NCBI GenBank assembly: GCA_034509425.1
Contig: JAVTVJ010000032.1
Location: 5,095,501-5,159,500, forward strand
DNA from: Eopsaltria australis
Lineage: Eukaryota > Chordata > Aves > Passeriformes > Petroicidae
Reading direction: 5' to 3'
DNA: 64,000 nt
Numbering within the stretch: position 1 is the first letter of the stretch; each line of letters starts with the position of its first letter. The translations under genes were made by a program, and so were the position numbers. Positions 23,106 through 35,725 of this stretch are shown here, piece after piece. The notes below the pieces were generated by a model that worked only from the letters and a program-made list of their open reading frames with translations, was not told the origin of the DNA and ran no database searches.

Positions 23106-24818
23106 CGTGAAAGAATTACAGTGGCTTCTCTCCCACATAATTGATGGATATAGTACTTGTTGCTAAGCTCAGGCCAGCACCTGTGTTTGAGGAGATGTGG
23201 GTGGTCTGTGCCAGTATAGCAGTAAATAGAGGTTGTGTTACATGACAATGCTCTTCACAAAATTGTGGTGGGACACACTGCTTCAGTGCAGTCAGAAGTG
23301 ATGCTGTTCTGAAGCAGTGGATGTCTGGGGGCTGCTGTTTCCCTTTGCATTACTTTATATATTTATTTAGACACACTCAAGTTGGGAGGAGGCAGCAGTG
23401 GAAATAGATATAAATTGCCTCATTTCCTACTGAACTGCTTCACTTTCTGAATTAAGCATTAAATGGAAGGAATCTGAAATGAAGTAGGGTGACTTGGAAT
23501 TGAGACTAGGGGTGAAAAAAAGCCTAAAAAGGCAAAAGAAAGAATTTATGAACTCCAAATAGATGGTGTTTCTAGTGACTGTTATTTGGCTTTCTATTTT
23601 CCAAGCTGAGCCTGCTGCTTTTATGATTTTAGGAAGCCACCAAAGAGAGACAGTCATGTAGAGCTTAGACATAGCAGGAACTAAGTGTTAAGAGTCACCT
23701 TCTATAAACTTTGGAGTTCCTGGATGTGCCTAAAGGCTTCTGGATTTTTTACTATTTAATGCTTGATGTGTCATGTTTGCATTTGGTTCTGGAGCTCAGT
23801 CTTTGTGCAACAGGCTGTACTTGACCAGTCAGTTTAGATTTCATGGTGAAAAGACTGAATGAGACTATGTAGTCTGAAGCTTCTGGAGCGGACACTCAAT
23901 TGTGAATAAAAGTTTAATTGGATCACTCTTACTATGATAACCTTGCATCATGGTGGTTATTGTGGTGAAAGTTTGCCTTGTCTTAGTTTGAGTGCTTAAT
24001 ACAAAATCTGGTTTTGATACCTGGTTTTGGCTTCATGTAACAGATGGTGACACTTCAGTACTGTTCTATACGTTATTCTTGCAATAAATTGGATCTGGAG
24101 AGTACTTTTTTAGTTAAGATTGTGATTGTAAGGACAAATGATACCTCCTCTTGTTCAAGAGCTCTTCTCTAGGAAGTGTTGATGTGTGTTCAGCGTGGTT
24201 TCTTAGTAGTCCTGCTGTTTGTATGGCTTCCCCTTTCTGTTGTTGCAGATTCACTTTGTAAGCAGTATGCAGCAGAGGGAGAAATCCTGGTTTCCACTCT
24301 GGTTAAAATTATTTTAATAGGGAGAAGTAATTAAGCTTCTGGGTGTTATTCAGTGATTTGTTAGTTGACAGTGAAATAGCCTATTGATTTTTTTTTTGTT
24401 TGTTTGTTTTAAAGACAATGACTTGAATTATAAGATGTAATTTTACCCAATCTGAGTAATAGCATTTGCTGCCTGTATTTCCACACCAGCTGGTCAGGAG
24501 TAGGACTGAAATAGCAAGGCAGCTCTACTGTCAGCTCTTCATTATCTGGGGCAAAGTCTGGAACACAACAAAAGAGACTGGAAAAATCCAGATAATTTGC
24601 TTATATAAGATGCTGTTGAAATGCTGCAAAGAGAAATGTCTGCTATCAGCTTGTAGGTTTTGAGCTGTGTTAGAGTACCACTCAAGGTTGCTTCTGCAGA
24701 ACAAGAAAGCTGTCTCCATTGTGCACTTTAATATCCTGGATTGGTGAATATATAGCTCCTTTTTTCTTGTGCCTCTGCAGGACTAGTACTTAGGTGAAAG
24801 ATGGCTTGGTGCTGGAGA

Positions 24819-24891
24819 CCAGTGGTATCCAAATGGGGTGGGTGCACAATCCATTGGGGTACAGAAGAAAAAAACATTTAGGTACCACTAG
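24819..24891. mobile_element. Possible tiny hAT-like MITE
   Basis: The two ends are imperfect inverted repeats of about 18 bp. The left end begins ccagtggtatccaaatgg. The reverse complement of the right end begins ctagtggtacctaaatgt, and 14 of 18 positions agree. The CAGTGGT...-type terminus resembles hAT (Charlie-like) transposon ends. The element would be only about 73 bp, and I see no clean 8-bp target duplication, so this is tentative. Confidence 0.3.
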
Positions 24892-26989
24892 TAAAGAAAA
24901 GAAAATAATGGGTAATCTCCTGTCCAATTCCTCCTGCATGGACTCCTTCAGTCCTCTGTGGTGTTCTACGATTTGGTAGAACTTGAGGCCTAAATGTGAA
25001 GATCCATTGAGTAGAACAATACTCGTTACCTCTGTGTTTTGTTTATTGACACATTAATTTTAACAGAAGTATTCTCTTCCCTTTTGATCATCCTTTTCTC
25101 AGAGATTCGACTAGTTCATGTGTTGACTGAAGTTTGAAGCCATTTGTCTGTTGACCTGGTGTGCCAAGATGGCATTGTCAAAATCCTTATTTAAATGAAT
25201 ACAATAATTAATACAATTAATGACACATTTTAAAGTGTATAAGGTTACCCAGGCTGGGGCGTTTACATGTTTTTCAGTGCAAAGCTTTTTATCATGTGTC
25301 ACTTATTAATGAAGTTTGTTGATAATTACCAGTAATAGGCAAAAAAACCACCCCCAGAATCTGGAATGCACTCAACTGTTTTAATGCTTGATTTGAACTT
25401 TTATCAAGTATGTCTTGTATCCTTTTGTATTTGGTAAGAACTCTTTGTTTGGGAGCATTCTTTTATGCTACTCCCTCTTTACTGTGGCTATTTATTCCTG
25501 CCTTTTTGTTATCCCCAAAAGTTAAGGCATATATAACTTCTATCATGCTGATTTTCTTTTGTGTAATTCAATACGCTGTCTTCAGCAGGAACTAAGTACC
25601 TGACAGTGTTTCTGTAAAAGTTTCTAAAGACTGTTGCTTGTGTGTATTATTAGATAAAAGGAGAGGAGAACTGAGCACATGATAAGTTACCTTTTAAGAC
25701 TGTGTATTCCAGAGAGAATCAGGTCACTAAAAACTGATGTCAGGCAAAACTCGGGTTTTTTGATTGCTTTTTTTTTCTCAGACAAGTTTCAGCATAGATG
25801 TTCTTTGTAAAATTATACCTCTTTTCCTTTCACTCTTCTTTTTTTATTCCTGACTTCTCACACAATTACTGTGCTGCCTTTGCTATTGTTAGGAACAAGT
25901 GAGAGCTGGTAGGTCTGTGGGTAGAACTAAAATTGGTTTTATTTTTAAAGGAGGTGGTGATGTAAGCATCAGGTTATCTCCAAGCACAAGTCAGAATTAA
26001 GTGGGTTTTATGACCTCAATGAAATCTTCACATACAAAAATGACTCCAAAATTAATACATTAATTGATGTTGCAAGAGTCCTTGAACTCTTGAGCATTTA
26101 TTCAGGTGGGTTAAGTTGATCTGGTGATGGAGATTGTGTAGTTCAAAAGCCTATTGATTTGTTATCCATAATCCCAGTTTTTAGGCCATCTAAGTAAATT
26201 CCACACGTAGATCCTCGCCATCTTGTATATCACACACTCTTGTTTAAAGCAGGTTATAACCAAATGGTTACAGAATACAAACTACGTGTGGGTAGTGTAC
26301 ATGGACTAAAGCTGAATACAGAAATAATTGTGAGAATTTTACTGAAATTAGTAACTGTAGTTGCTTGCACTGCATGAAGCTCAGTTGTGTATTTTCATCA
26401 AGGGCTCCTCATTCTATTAGACAGACCCTCTTTCCCTCAAAGTTGTTTCCATGGGTTTTTTTTGTGAACATGGTGTATGTGAATAACAAAGTATCTTTAA
26501 CGCTGAGTATGTTTAACACAGTTAATTTTTAAAGGTGGTCATGTGTGTCAGCACAATTTTCCAACAAATTACATGAATTTAATTTGTGAAGTCCTTGGCG
26601 TGAAACTGATGTTGGAAGACAACATTTTCTAAATTGTTACCTAAATCACAGTAACGGAACGCACTCATTACATTGGGCTGTCTTTCAAAGGCGTACTAAA
26701 GATTTCTGTGTTAGCTCTGGCTTGGGGGGCGTGGGGTTGTTCTTTGTCCATCCTTGACTGCTCCCCTTGGGTCAGCCTGCATGTGTTCATACTCTGTGTG
26801 TAGGCACATCAGTGTGCCCACACCCACACACACCCCTGCCCCTGCTTGGAACGTGAGTAGCCCATGTGTGCCCATGTTTGGATTAGCACACTAAGTTCCT
26901 AAAACTGCTGAGGGGCTACCCTGGCACAGTGTACTTAGATTCAGCACTCCTGCAGGAGTAACAAAAGTTGAAGGGTTCATTAGCATTGT
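24892..26989. other. Unique DNA, no gene seen
   Basis: AT-rich unique sequence. A GT- and CA-rich patch lies at about 26770-26840 (a 'cacacccacacacacccctg' type run). No gene was recognised. Confidence 0.5.
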
Positions 26990-27339
26990 GCTTCATTTTA
27001 AAAAAGAAAGCAGCATGAAAATATCACAAAACTTTTGCAAAGTATAATAGAAAGGAAAAGCTTTGTGAGTAATCTCAACACTATTTAACAGCACCATAGT
27101 AAAAGGTAAAATGATGCACACTATCTTGAGAAAATACAAGTGAAAATCATATGGCTGAGCAAAATAAGAACAGGCTGTTAGAAGCAAAAAAAAAATTTGG
27201 TCTATTGAAATTTAAAAATTATAATTCTGACAGGCCAACAAATTAAAGACAATAAATCATACCCCAAAATCCTTAAGGAACAATTTGGAAAAGACACAAA
27301 AAACTAATAATGCCACTTTTTAACTATAAATTCCATCAG
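26990..27339. other. A-rich segment leading into an old CR1 relic
   Basis: The + strand becomes clearly A-rich here, unlike the T-rich sequence before it. This could be the diverged 5' part of the CR1 relic that follows, but I cannot align it. Confidence 0.35.
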
Positions 27340-28350
27340 ACCAGAAGACTAATTTGACTGATGGACACCAACCTCTGATAAGACCTGGGTAAGTACAAAG
27401 CAGTAAGCCTTGTAAATGACTCCAGAGAAAGTCAGAGGGACTATTCTGAAATACATTGTTACTGAGCACACAGGCAAATAGGACATCTTGTGAAAGGCTT
27501 AAAGCTTCTGTAAATTGGTATCATGACTGACAAACCTTTAAAGAAGATTCCACATGCAAGAATATCAAATTAGAAATCCCATCAAGTACTATCAATGCTT
27601 CACAGAAAAGGTATTAAAGACACAAAGCAGCCATAGGGTAAGAGTAATGTCGTTGCTTGGACATGTAACTTTATGAAGCCCAGAAAATCAAAGAAAAAGA
27701 AATTGGCAGGACTCCTTCTGGAAACACACTGCCTAGAAGTATTTTGTGGGAATCTCTTCAGATCCACTCTACTCTGTTATCTATAGGCAAACTAATTATT
27801 CAGCAGCAGGAGCAGAGAACATCATGGCCTGGTATAAATTCTTGGAGCAACTGCATCTGCAATAGTCTGGGCACTTCTGACTCAGCACAGAAAGGATGTA
27901 AATGGAAAAGTTACTGAGAAGGACAGCAAGCACCTTGAAACTCATGGAATTTACTAACCTGGGGAATCATTAAGACACCTGGATCCTCAGTCTAGAAGAT
28001 GAGGTAACAGAGATACAAGGTAATTTATAAGATAATTAGTAATACGAAAATGGAGACAGAACAACTGTTCAGTGCACCTTCCAATTTAATTTTAACTGAG
28101 GAACATTTAATGAAGCTAATATGTGTCAAGTTCACAGAGGGCATTCCTCACTAGTTGTTATTTTTGCTCAAGTACCTGCAACAGACATGAGAAGTTTCAT
28201 ATGTTTAAAAAGCAACTGGAAGTATTTTTTGGACTAAAACTTCTTCAGGCAATAAAAACAAAATCCTCCATAGGCTAGAAGAGTATTCTGGGGTCTTTGT
28301 CCAGTGACAACGAAAGTCACTATCCTATTGCCAACAGGAGACTTTAGTTT
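27340..28350 (+). mobile_element. Ancient CR1-type LINE relic (RT to 3' part)
   Basis: A heavily decayed, collinear match to a CR1 ORF2 of the older tetrapod type. KYKAVSL is readable at 27391-27411, corresponding to KYRPVSL. A block equivalent to 'HTDKYDIL...SQHGF' follows, seen as 'gagcacacaggcaaatagg' and 'gacatcttgtgaaag'. Farther on, at about 27980-28045, GSSV-stop-KMR...RYKVIYKIISNT corresponds to the [21 protein letters not shown] block. Then 'aacatttaatgaagctaata' corresponds to the region just before the 3' UTR. Many stops and frameshifts are present, and parts of the middle have been deleted or cannot be recognised. It accounts for only part of the A-rich stretch. Confidence 0.65.
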
Positions 28351-31300
28351 AAGTCAGTGCAACTACTTGTATATTTTACTAGCATATTTCAACTAAAAAG
28401 CATTGGGATAATGGCCATTTTCAGACACTTTAACAATGCAAGATCCTCTACTTTTGTCCTAACCACCAAAGCTATATTCATCATATTCAGAGTAAGATTA
28501 AAAAAAGGTTTGTGCCTAGCAAAAATACAAAGAAAACTTGGCTTTCATATATGACTAATTCAGAAGAGACCTACACTAGTGATTATTTATATCATCCCAG
28601 ATTTTCATGAAAATCTGTAGATTACAAATAAATCTCTCTAAGAAGTTTCTTTTACATAACCAAGCTGTGCTATCAACTTCAGAAGGCATCAAAGGAACTA
28701 ATCTCAGCTCTTTATATGCGAAGCAGTGCTTCAATTACATTTCCTTGGCCTTAACTTTTGTAGCAAAGAGTCTAAGTCGTAATATATGTACAGCATCCTA
28801 AGTTTGCACCTTTCTCTGTAACATATGCAGCCTAGACATAATACCCCAGGAAGCAATACTTTGGAACATTCATACATTCTACATTAACAAAGTAAGGCAG
28901 TTAAATGAAAGTCCAATATAGTAAAGGGTAGCTAGAGGCAAAGAGAAGAGAGTAGCAGGGGGAAGCAAGATATGATAGTGTAATATATCCCCAGTGACAT
29001 GAATAATTTTTTTGTTTGCACTTAATCTTCATATAGCCTTTTTTCCCAGCTCTGAATTTCATTTATCACTGTATGCTGATAAGCTGTCAACAGTGGCAAC
29101 ACTTTCAATATATTTTTGTGCAAGAACAATAAAAACATGACCCTTATTAAGGCTTCTCAAAAGGTGAAAAAAACCCTAAAACAAAACAGTAATTTATATT
29201 ATTCTTATTTTTCATCAAATAGAAAGGAAATTTGCTCCACAGAAACTGCATATTCGAAGTTTCCCTTGGGGCAGGAGGGGGAATGTCACTAAAACAAGAG
29301 ATAAAATGGTTGCTTTGCAATATGCCATAATCGCTTAACCAAAGTTTGAACTGTGAAAAGTTAACATAATACATGTTTTACAAGATGAAAGAAAAACTGA
29401 AAAGAGTTCAGAATTATCTTTTGGGAAGGTACAGATATTGCTATTTTAAATAAAGCTTTTCATCAGGAACAGCTTCTGAATCAAAACAATTCTTTCAAGA
29501 ACATGAACCAAAATCTGCCTACAGAGCAGAACAATATCTGTAACAGAACTCACATTTATTTCCATTTTTTTAAAGAGGTTAATTTAATAGTTTTTCTCCA
29601 GTACAAAACAACAAGAGGAATAGAATTTGAAGAGAATCTGGGACTCCCTGCATAGCACTTAGAAGAAAGAACAAAGTCTTTGAACAATTCTCACTGCTAC
29701 AACGAAACATGTATTGAAAATACACTAAAAAATTTAGCCATGCATTGAAGCTGTTGGGGAATATAGACTGTTCACCATCCCAAGATCTGTAGGCTAACTG
29801 TTGAGTTCCATGGTGATAGCTGAGAAACTCAAGTTACTTTTACAGAATATCTTCAGAGACTAATCCCCAGATAAAATACATCATTACCATTAATATTGCA
29901 ACAATACCAACAACCAGTATTTCCTTTAACATGTTTAGTAAGAATTCCTGGGATAGATAAAAATACTTTACCTTTAAGCAGTATTTGGTCTTCTCAAAAC
30001 TATGCAAGAGACTTCTTAACATATCCAGGTCAGTGTCGTGTATGAGCATATCTACATAATCATTTCACTGTTCACAGGCTGTGCTCATTCCAGTATTTGC
30101 TTAGCAGATGCACGCTGTGTACCCACCTTACAATACACGCAGACATACAAATCTACACAACTAACCAAAAGACAGCTTTCAAGGGTCTTACTGATTTGCA
30201 TATTATCTTGCAAACACAGCATGTTAGGTGAACCTTTTGATTTTTTAGCTGCTAGATCTCTTAGCAGTTTTTTTTAGCTCTCTGGACTGCTACTCAGACA
30301 AGGTCTCGTAACACCTTAGGATGGGTTTTGACGGCACATAATCTCCTCTGGCTAGATGGTGGCACATATAACCACTCCTAGCAGCCTTATTTTTTCCACT
30401 TAGAGAATCAGTCCAAGAAAACCTGCCACAATAGAGCTTGAACACATTAAGAGCCTTCACATATTCTGAAGGCTGGCTAAAGAATGAGAAACCTTGCAAA
30501 GTACTGAAGTCCCAAGGGAGAGCCAGGTTCATCACTCCCAGCCATTCTTTCAGCTGCTGCCAGTGACACAGCAGGCACTGGACAGAGATGCTGTTGCATC
30601 CACCATTCCCCCATTAGCAGAGGCATCACCTTGCCCTTTGATTTGACTTGAGAGGGAAGAAACTTAACCTCTCCTCTGCAATGGCTGCTATGTCTAGTTT
30701 CTAAGCAAGAATCATGACACATGACAGGTCCTGGGAATGATGGAACATTCATATCAAGATTTGCTTTTCCTTGCACTCTTTCAAATTTGAACTCGATCAT
30801 AATTCTTTGTTTGGATCCTGTGCCCCATCCAAGCACTCACCTCTGTGGGGTTTTCATGTTTTCCATTGTTTTCCAACACTGATGCTGTTTCTTAGCCTTG
30901 CAGCTTCTCATTCCTACAGCCTGTCACTGCCACTGTCAGCATCCAGACCACTCTGTGAGCTGTAGTCTAGAACTTGCCAAGACACAGATTTTCAGCTTAG
31001 TATTTCCTAGGCTTCTGGAGCCCTCTTCAATCCCATTTGGTGTGGTTATTTGACTTGGCTGGGGTGGGGTTTTTTCAGTCCTCATGAATTAATGGATTTG
31101 ATGGCCGACCCATTGTTTCTAAGAGGAGTTCTGATGACAAGCTCACTTGCATATGCCTCCTTTTGCATGTCCACAGCAGGGACTAATCCTGCTCCTATGA
31201 TTTGTCACCTTTCTCCTTACCAGGCTTCCACCCTGAATCTGCTGTTGGCTACACAACACCTTTGTCTTCTTCTCAGCTTCCTTCCCAAATGAGTATACAC

Positions 31301-31984
31301 TTTGTCCAAGAAATGTGCATATGGGTGGTCTGTTGGTGGGGAGGACCCAGCCATGGATGCCTCAGACCCCACTCTTACTCTTTTGCTTGTTCAAGACTCT
31401 TTTGGAGGATTCAGTTAGGCTGAAAAAGTTTGGTCATCTCTCTAAATTCCCCATTTGCTGTAGTTTACTGGTTCTCACTATTTCTCCCTGGTAGTTGTTT
31501 CAAAATTTGTTCTCCAATACTCTCCTCCACCACAATGGCAGGTCTAAACCTCACCTCTACATTTTTTATTTATTTCTTCATTTAATAAGGAGTATGTGTT
31601 TTCAAAAGCTGTGCAACTCCTTATGTGGGTACATTCACATCAGTGTAAAAGGTTAAAGGAATGGTCTTTGCTATCAAAACTATATTTTACACTACTGTAA
31701 TGACATTTGTGTACCTTGTAACCTTAGAGATTAGTTTCAAAATGATTCTGCTAATAGCACATAAACAGTGAAGTGACAAGTCTTCAGTGAAATTCTGAAG
31801 GTCACCAAAGAAAAAGGATCATTATTAGCATAATGGCTAAAACTCAGTTGCCTTTGGATTTATGTCCTTCACCTTTCAACAAAGTCTTCCTCTTCCCCTT
31901 GAGATCCTTTTCAGGCATCCCTGTTTGATATAATTCGGTGTGGCTACTCTGAAGCTACATGTACGACATCACCACCCCACCTAA
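28351..31984. other. A-rich then mixed unique DNA, no gene seen
   Basis: To about 30.3 kb the + strand remains A-rich, a mirror of the usual T-rich composition. No repeat family was recognised to explain this. From about 30.3 to 31.5 kb the sequence is C/T-richer. A 119-codon minus-strand frame at 30477-30836 has no recognisable domain. No exon, RNA or promoter was identified. Confidence 0.45.
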
Positions 31985-32085
31985 AATTTTGCTGGCAGAC
32001 AGGAAAGATCATTTAGTCCACCCCCTTTCATCAAGCAGGGCTGTACAGAGCAGCTTGTCCCATAAGGTTTTGAATAAATATAGTG
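31985..32085 (-). mobile_element. CR1 LINE 3'-UTR fragment, minus strand
   Basis: Read on the minus strand this gives the CR1 3' UTR order. It runs 'gggacaagctgctctgtaca', 'gccctgcttgatgaaag', a G run, then 'tggactaaatgatctttcct'. These correspond to the consensus 'caacctgctctaggtgac', 'cctgcttgagcagggggg' and 'ttggactagatgatctccag'. The final octamer repeat is not preserved. It is the only CR1 piece in the window on the minus strand. Confidence 0.75.
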
Positions 32086-35000
32086 TATATATACTCAAAT
32101 ATGCATAAACACAATATATACTGAAATACATACTTACTGAGTGTTTTTATTTCATTAATGAGGTGATGGATACTAGATCGATTAAAAGTTCTTTGCCTTC
32201 ACCTGTAAGCATCTGGTAGATACATCTTTTGTACTCAGCTTCTAGTTTTTGTAGAATTTGCAGGAACTTAATTGTTTTTGAGTATCCAAACTCTTTATCA
32301 AATTTAGGTGAAATTGGCCAGCAAATTTAAATGTGACAAGTGAACAGATGAGGGACTGCCTAAGCCTCATTTCCCTGGAGACTTAGACAGTCCAAGTTAA
32401 AAATGTCTCTATTTTTGGGTTCCTTTAGCATTACCAAAGTAATGTAGCATGAAGCTGCTCAACTGTGCTGGGAAGTTAAGGGCTGGAGTCTGCTCTTCAA
32501 TGTGTACTGTGAGTGGTGCTGTTCCTTGCCAGTGATGAAAGCAGTGTATGTAAAGTCTGTCCTGGAAATTGTTAAAATACATCTTTATTAAGTGATGATG
32601 ACAATAATAATATTAAAAGACAGTACATTTTCTAAAACTCATTGCTGAAGTGGGAATTTTTTTCCGCTGTCAAAGAAGACTTTTTATTTAAATGAAATGT
32701 GTTGGGTTTCTTTGTCACTTGTGAACCTTATTTTTCTGTTTTAGCCTTGTAAGAGCTCACTGAAGTCGGTGAGTGTGTTTCCTATCAGATTCAATTTCCT
32801 GAGAGCCCATCTGTTACATCTCAGAGGAGAACAGAAGAGGTAGAAGTAACTTCCTAGCAAGTACATCAACGTCAGCTCAATAGAACAGCAACTCCACAAG
32901 GGTTTGTGTCTTACACAGTAAATGACGTTGTTAGGAACAGCAGAAAGATTAATGTTGTGACTACTAATCATCTTGTTCTTGGCTTCTCTTAACTCTTAAT
33001 TAAAAAAAGTCACAAACCTTCCTGTAATTAAGGCAGCTTCAAAGAAAACTCTGTAAATCCAGATACTTCCTAAAGCATCTAAGTATATTTAAGCAAAATG
33101 TGGCAGTCTGTAGAATGTTACTAGTAGCAGCTGTGGTAGACTGTCATAAAAAGGAAACCTTTTCCAGAGGATGAGAAGTGTTTTTATATGTACAAATTTA
33201 TTATGTGCAAATAATAGCATATTATGCATGTAAAGTGCCATTCTGATGACAGACGGCTTAGAATCTGATGGTTCTTTCTTCATGACTGGTTTAAGCTTTG
33301 GATCCTGAGCAGTGCTTGGGTGGGGGGAAGAATGTTTCCCTCATCTAAGCAGTATAAGGCAAACTGTAATTCAAAACTCCTGATTTCAGAAGTAGAAGTG
33401 TATTTACCATTGGACTCATAGCCAGACTCTGAAATGCTGTCTTGCCATATTATGGAGGCATAGAGGTCTGTTACCATACTGCACCTTTTTAATTCTCCTC
33501 TCTCCATTTTTTGTCTTTCTCCTTTTCCCCTCGTGCCCTGCTGCCCATGACAGATGAGTGCAAGTGAGATAAGGTATTAAACAGGTAATTTGAAATGTGT
33601 GTAAACACAGGAGTGCAGCCTGGATGGAATTAGGTGATTTGCTTGTTTCTGCTTAATATTTTAAACTAGTGAGAGCCAATTAGAAATGCTATTCAACAAT
33701 TAATGGGAAAAAGAAATGAGAATGTGGTAATTGCATGGTGGCTTAACTGTGCCTTGAATTAAGTTAAAAAAGGTATTTCAGGTACACAGACAGAATGTAG
33801 GTATCACACAGTGGAATAGGTAAGTCTGTATTAAGCTTCCACACCCAGACATCTCGTAGCAGCTAAGACTTCTTGAAATCCACCTTTAGCATCTACTTTA
33901 TTCTTCATTGTGCAGATGGTTTGGATACATCCATCCTGGAAGAAACACTGCTCTTAGTGAATGGAAAAATGAGGATTGAGTGTGAATTACAAGAGTTTTA
34001 CTCTCAAGGACATTTCATCCTGGTTTCCAGACAGGGAGAGGTAGAGGTCAAAGGCTTGCTCTCTGTCTGTTGGCTGACTTGTCAAATGCATCTTTCTTTC
34101 CCTAAAATAATTTCTGAAGCTGTTGGCCAATTGTCAGATGGAAAAGAAAAATAAGATTCCCAAAGGTGCTAGATTTCCTATTCTGTGACTGCTGAAACTA
34201 GGAACTGAAACTGTACTTTCTCCCTGCTGAGAGGGGAACCTCTGCCTATCTGTAAACCCTCACCTCCTCTATCTTGTTCCATGTTCCACTTTTTCCTGTA
34301 ATATGCAACAGTGTAGTTATTTCAGGTAAGATTTTATTTTTAAGAGAGCTGATTGTGTACTTAAGGCACAGACTGAATAGATGTCTTTTATTTATCTACA
34401 GATATATATATAAAATAGTGTTTCGTTATTAATACAGATTGTATCAGCTGTTCTCTGATGTAAACAGTGAAGTCTGTTGGAGTGAAGCAAATGCTTTCTG
34501 TGGAGGATTTTTCACAAGAAAAATACTATACTGAAGGTAGTTGATTAACTTCATAATTTTACATCCTTATATATGTTGCATTTTGACTGTTCAGTGCACT
34601 GAAGATGGATTGTGTTACTATATGCCCAAATGTCTTTTTTTTTCTTTTTGAACAAAAGCAATATCCCACATCATGTTTCTGTAGGTAGCAAACCCTCCAA
34701 AAGTGATACTGTGCCATGTTTTGTCTGGGATTTGTTTTTTTCTTGTTCAATTGTGATGCAGCCTGCTTTTTCTTAGGTTCTGCAGCGTGCTTTTTCCTGT
34801 TTGCCTTTCTGAGACAATATTATTCTTTTCCAGATTTTGTCAATAAAATCGGTTCACAGTTACACATGTAGTAGGACAGAGAGTTGTATTTAACCACATC
34901 AGAAAACATCAACATGGTTATCAATAGATGCAAAATTAAGGGGATAAAGTAAACATCAGGGTATTGAATATCAACTCTCATCCTTTAGATCCCTTATTGG

Positions 35001-35599
35001 TGTAATTTTCTTGCCCCTGTTTGCTTAGGGGACGGTAATAGCAATGGACTTTCCATAGTTGTCAACAATTATTAAAATAATTGAAGTTGTATCAGCTTAC
35101 TCCAGTAGTGAATTATTCACAGGATAAGTAGTTCTGCTTTATTATTGTGAAGGATTTTTGTAAATTATTTCTGGAAAAGAATGGTTTAAGATTCTAAAAT
35201 TATCTGCTGTCCCTTTTTAAACTGCATGATAGAATCTGTGAAGATATTCTTTGTATTCTTACAAGCATGATATTACTGTTACTCTTAGTGGATTTTTTTT
35301 GTCAAATCAATTGTGATTATCTGTGGGGTTTGAAGTATTTTTGTAATACTTTGTAATATTTTTTCTTTTCCTGTAGGGCATGTGTGTAATGTTAAGATAT
35401 ATTCAGTGGCTATCATTAACTCATTTAACAAAGTTTGACTTAAACCTTAATAAAAATTTGTCTTCAGATTAAGTATCATATGTCATATATAATATGCTTT
35501 AATTTGCACTTAGCAATTACATCTCTGGCTGGAAAGGGAAGGTTGATTTGATTAATCACACTTAAAGACTGTTACAGAGAATGAAAAATATAAATGGTC
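32086..35599. other. Unique DNA, no gene seen
   Basis: AT-rich. A block at about 33570-33770 is free of simple repeats and rich in homeodomain-like AT motifs (caattaatggg, taattgcatgg), so it could be conserved non-coding DNA. A 93-codon plus frame at 33873-34154 has no recognisable domain. Confidence 0.45.
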
Positions 35600-35725
35600 T
35601 GACTTGATTTCTGACATAATTGCTTCATTTAGATTGGCGTCACCTTCCGCCAGTTGTTGAGAAAGGGGGACTGATTTCATGTTAAAGAATTGTGAAAGTG
35701 ATTTACCGGTGCTTAAGCTGATATT
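35600..35725. promoter_or_regulatory. Possible conserved regulatory element with retained CpGs
   Basis: Within AT-rich DNA this short segment keeps several CpG sites in a compact cluster. The cluster reads ttggcgtcaccttccgcca at about 35635-35653. The palindrome accggt follows at about 35705. CpG retention in otherwise CpG-depleted DNA is compatible with constraint. ETS- and CP2/grainyhead-type sites could be read here, but this is motif-level inference only. Confidence 0.2.

Larger units (their letters stand above)
22331..24818. other. Unique DNA with T/G simple repeats
   Basis: No gene was recognised. Simple repeats at 22990-23105 are listed separately. A short (GTTT)n with a preceding T run lies near 24389-24411. 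Confidence 0.5.

Noticed and set aside
30477..30836. 119-codon minus-strand frame
   Set aside because: No domain and no supporting neighbours. It is in a C/T-richer segment where long frames are expected by chance.
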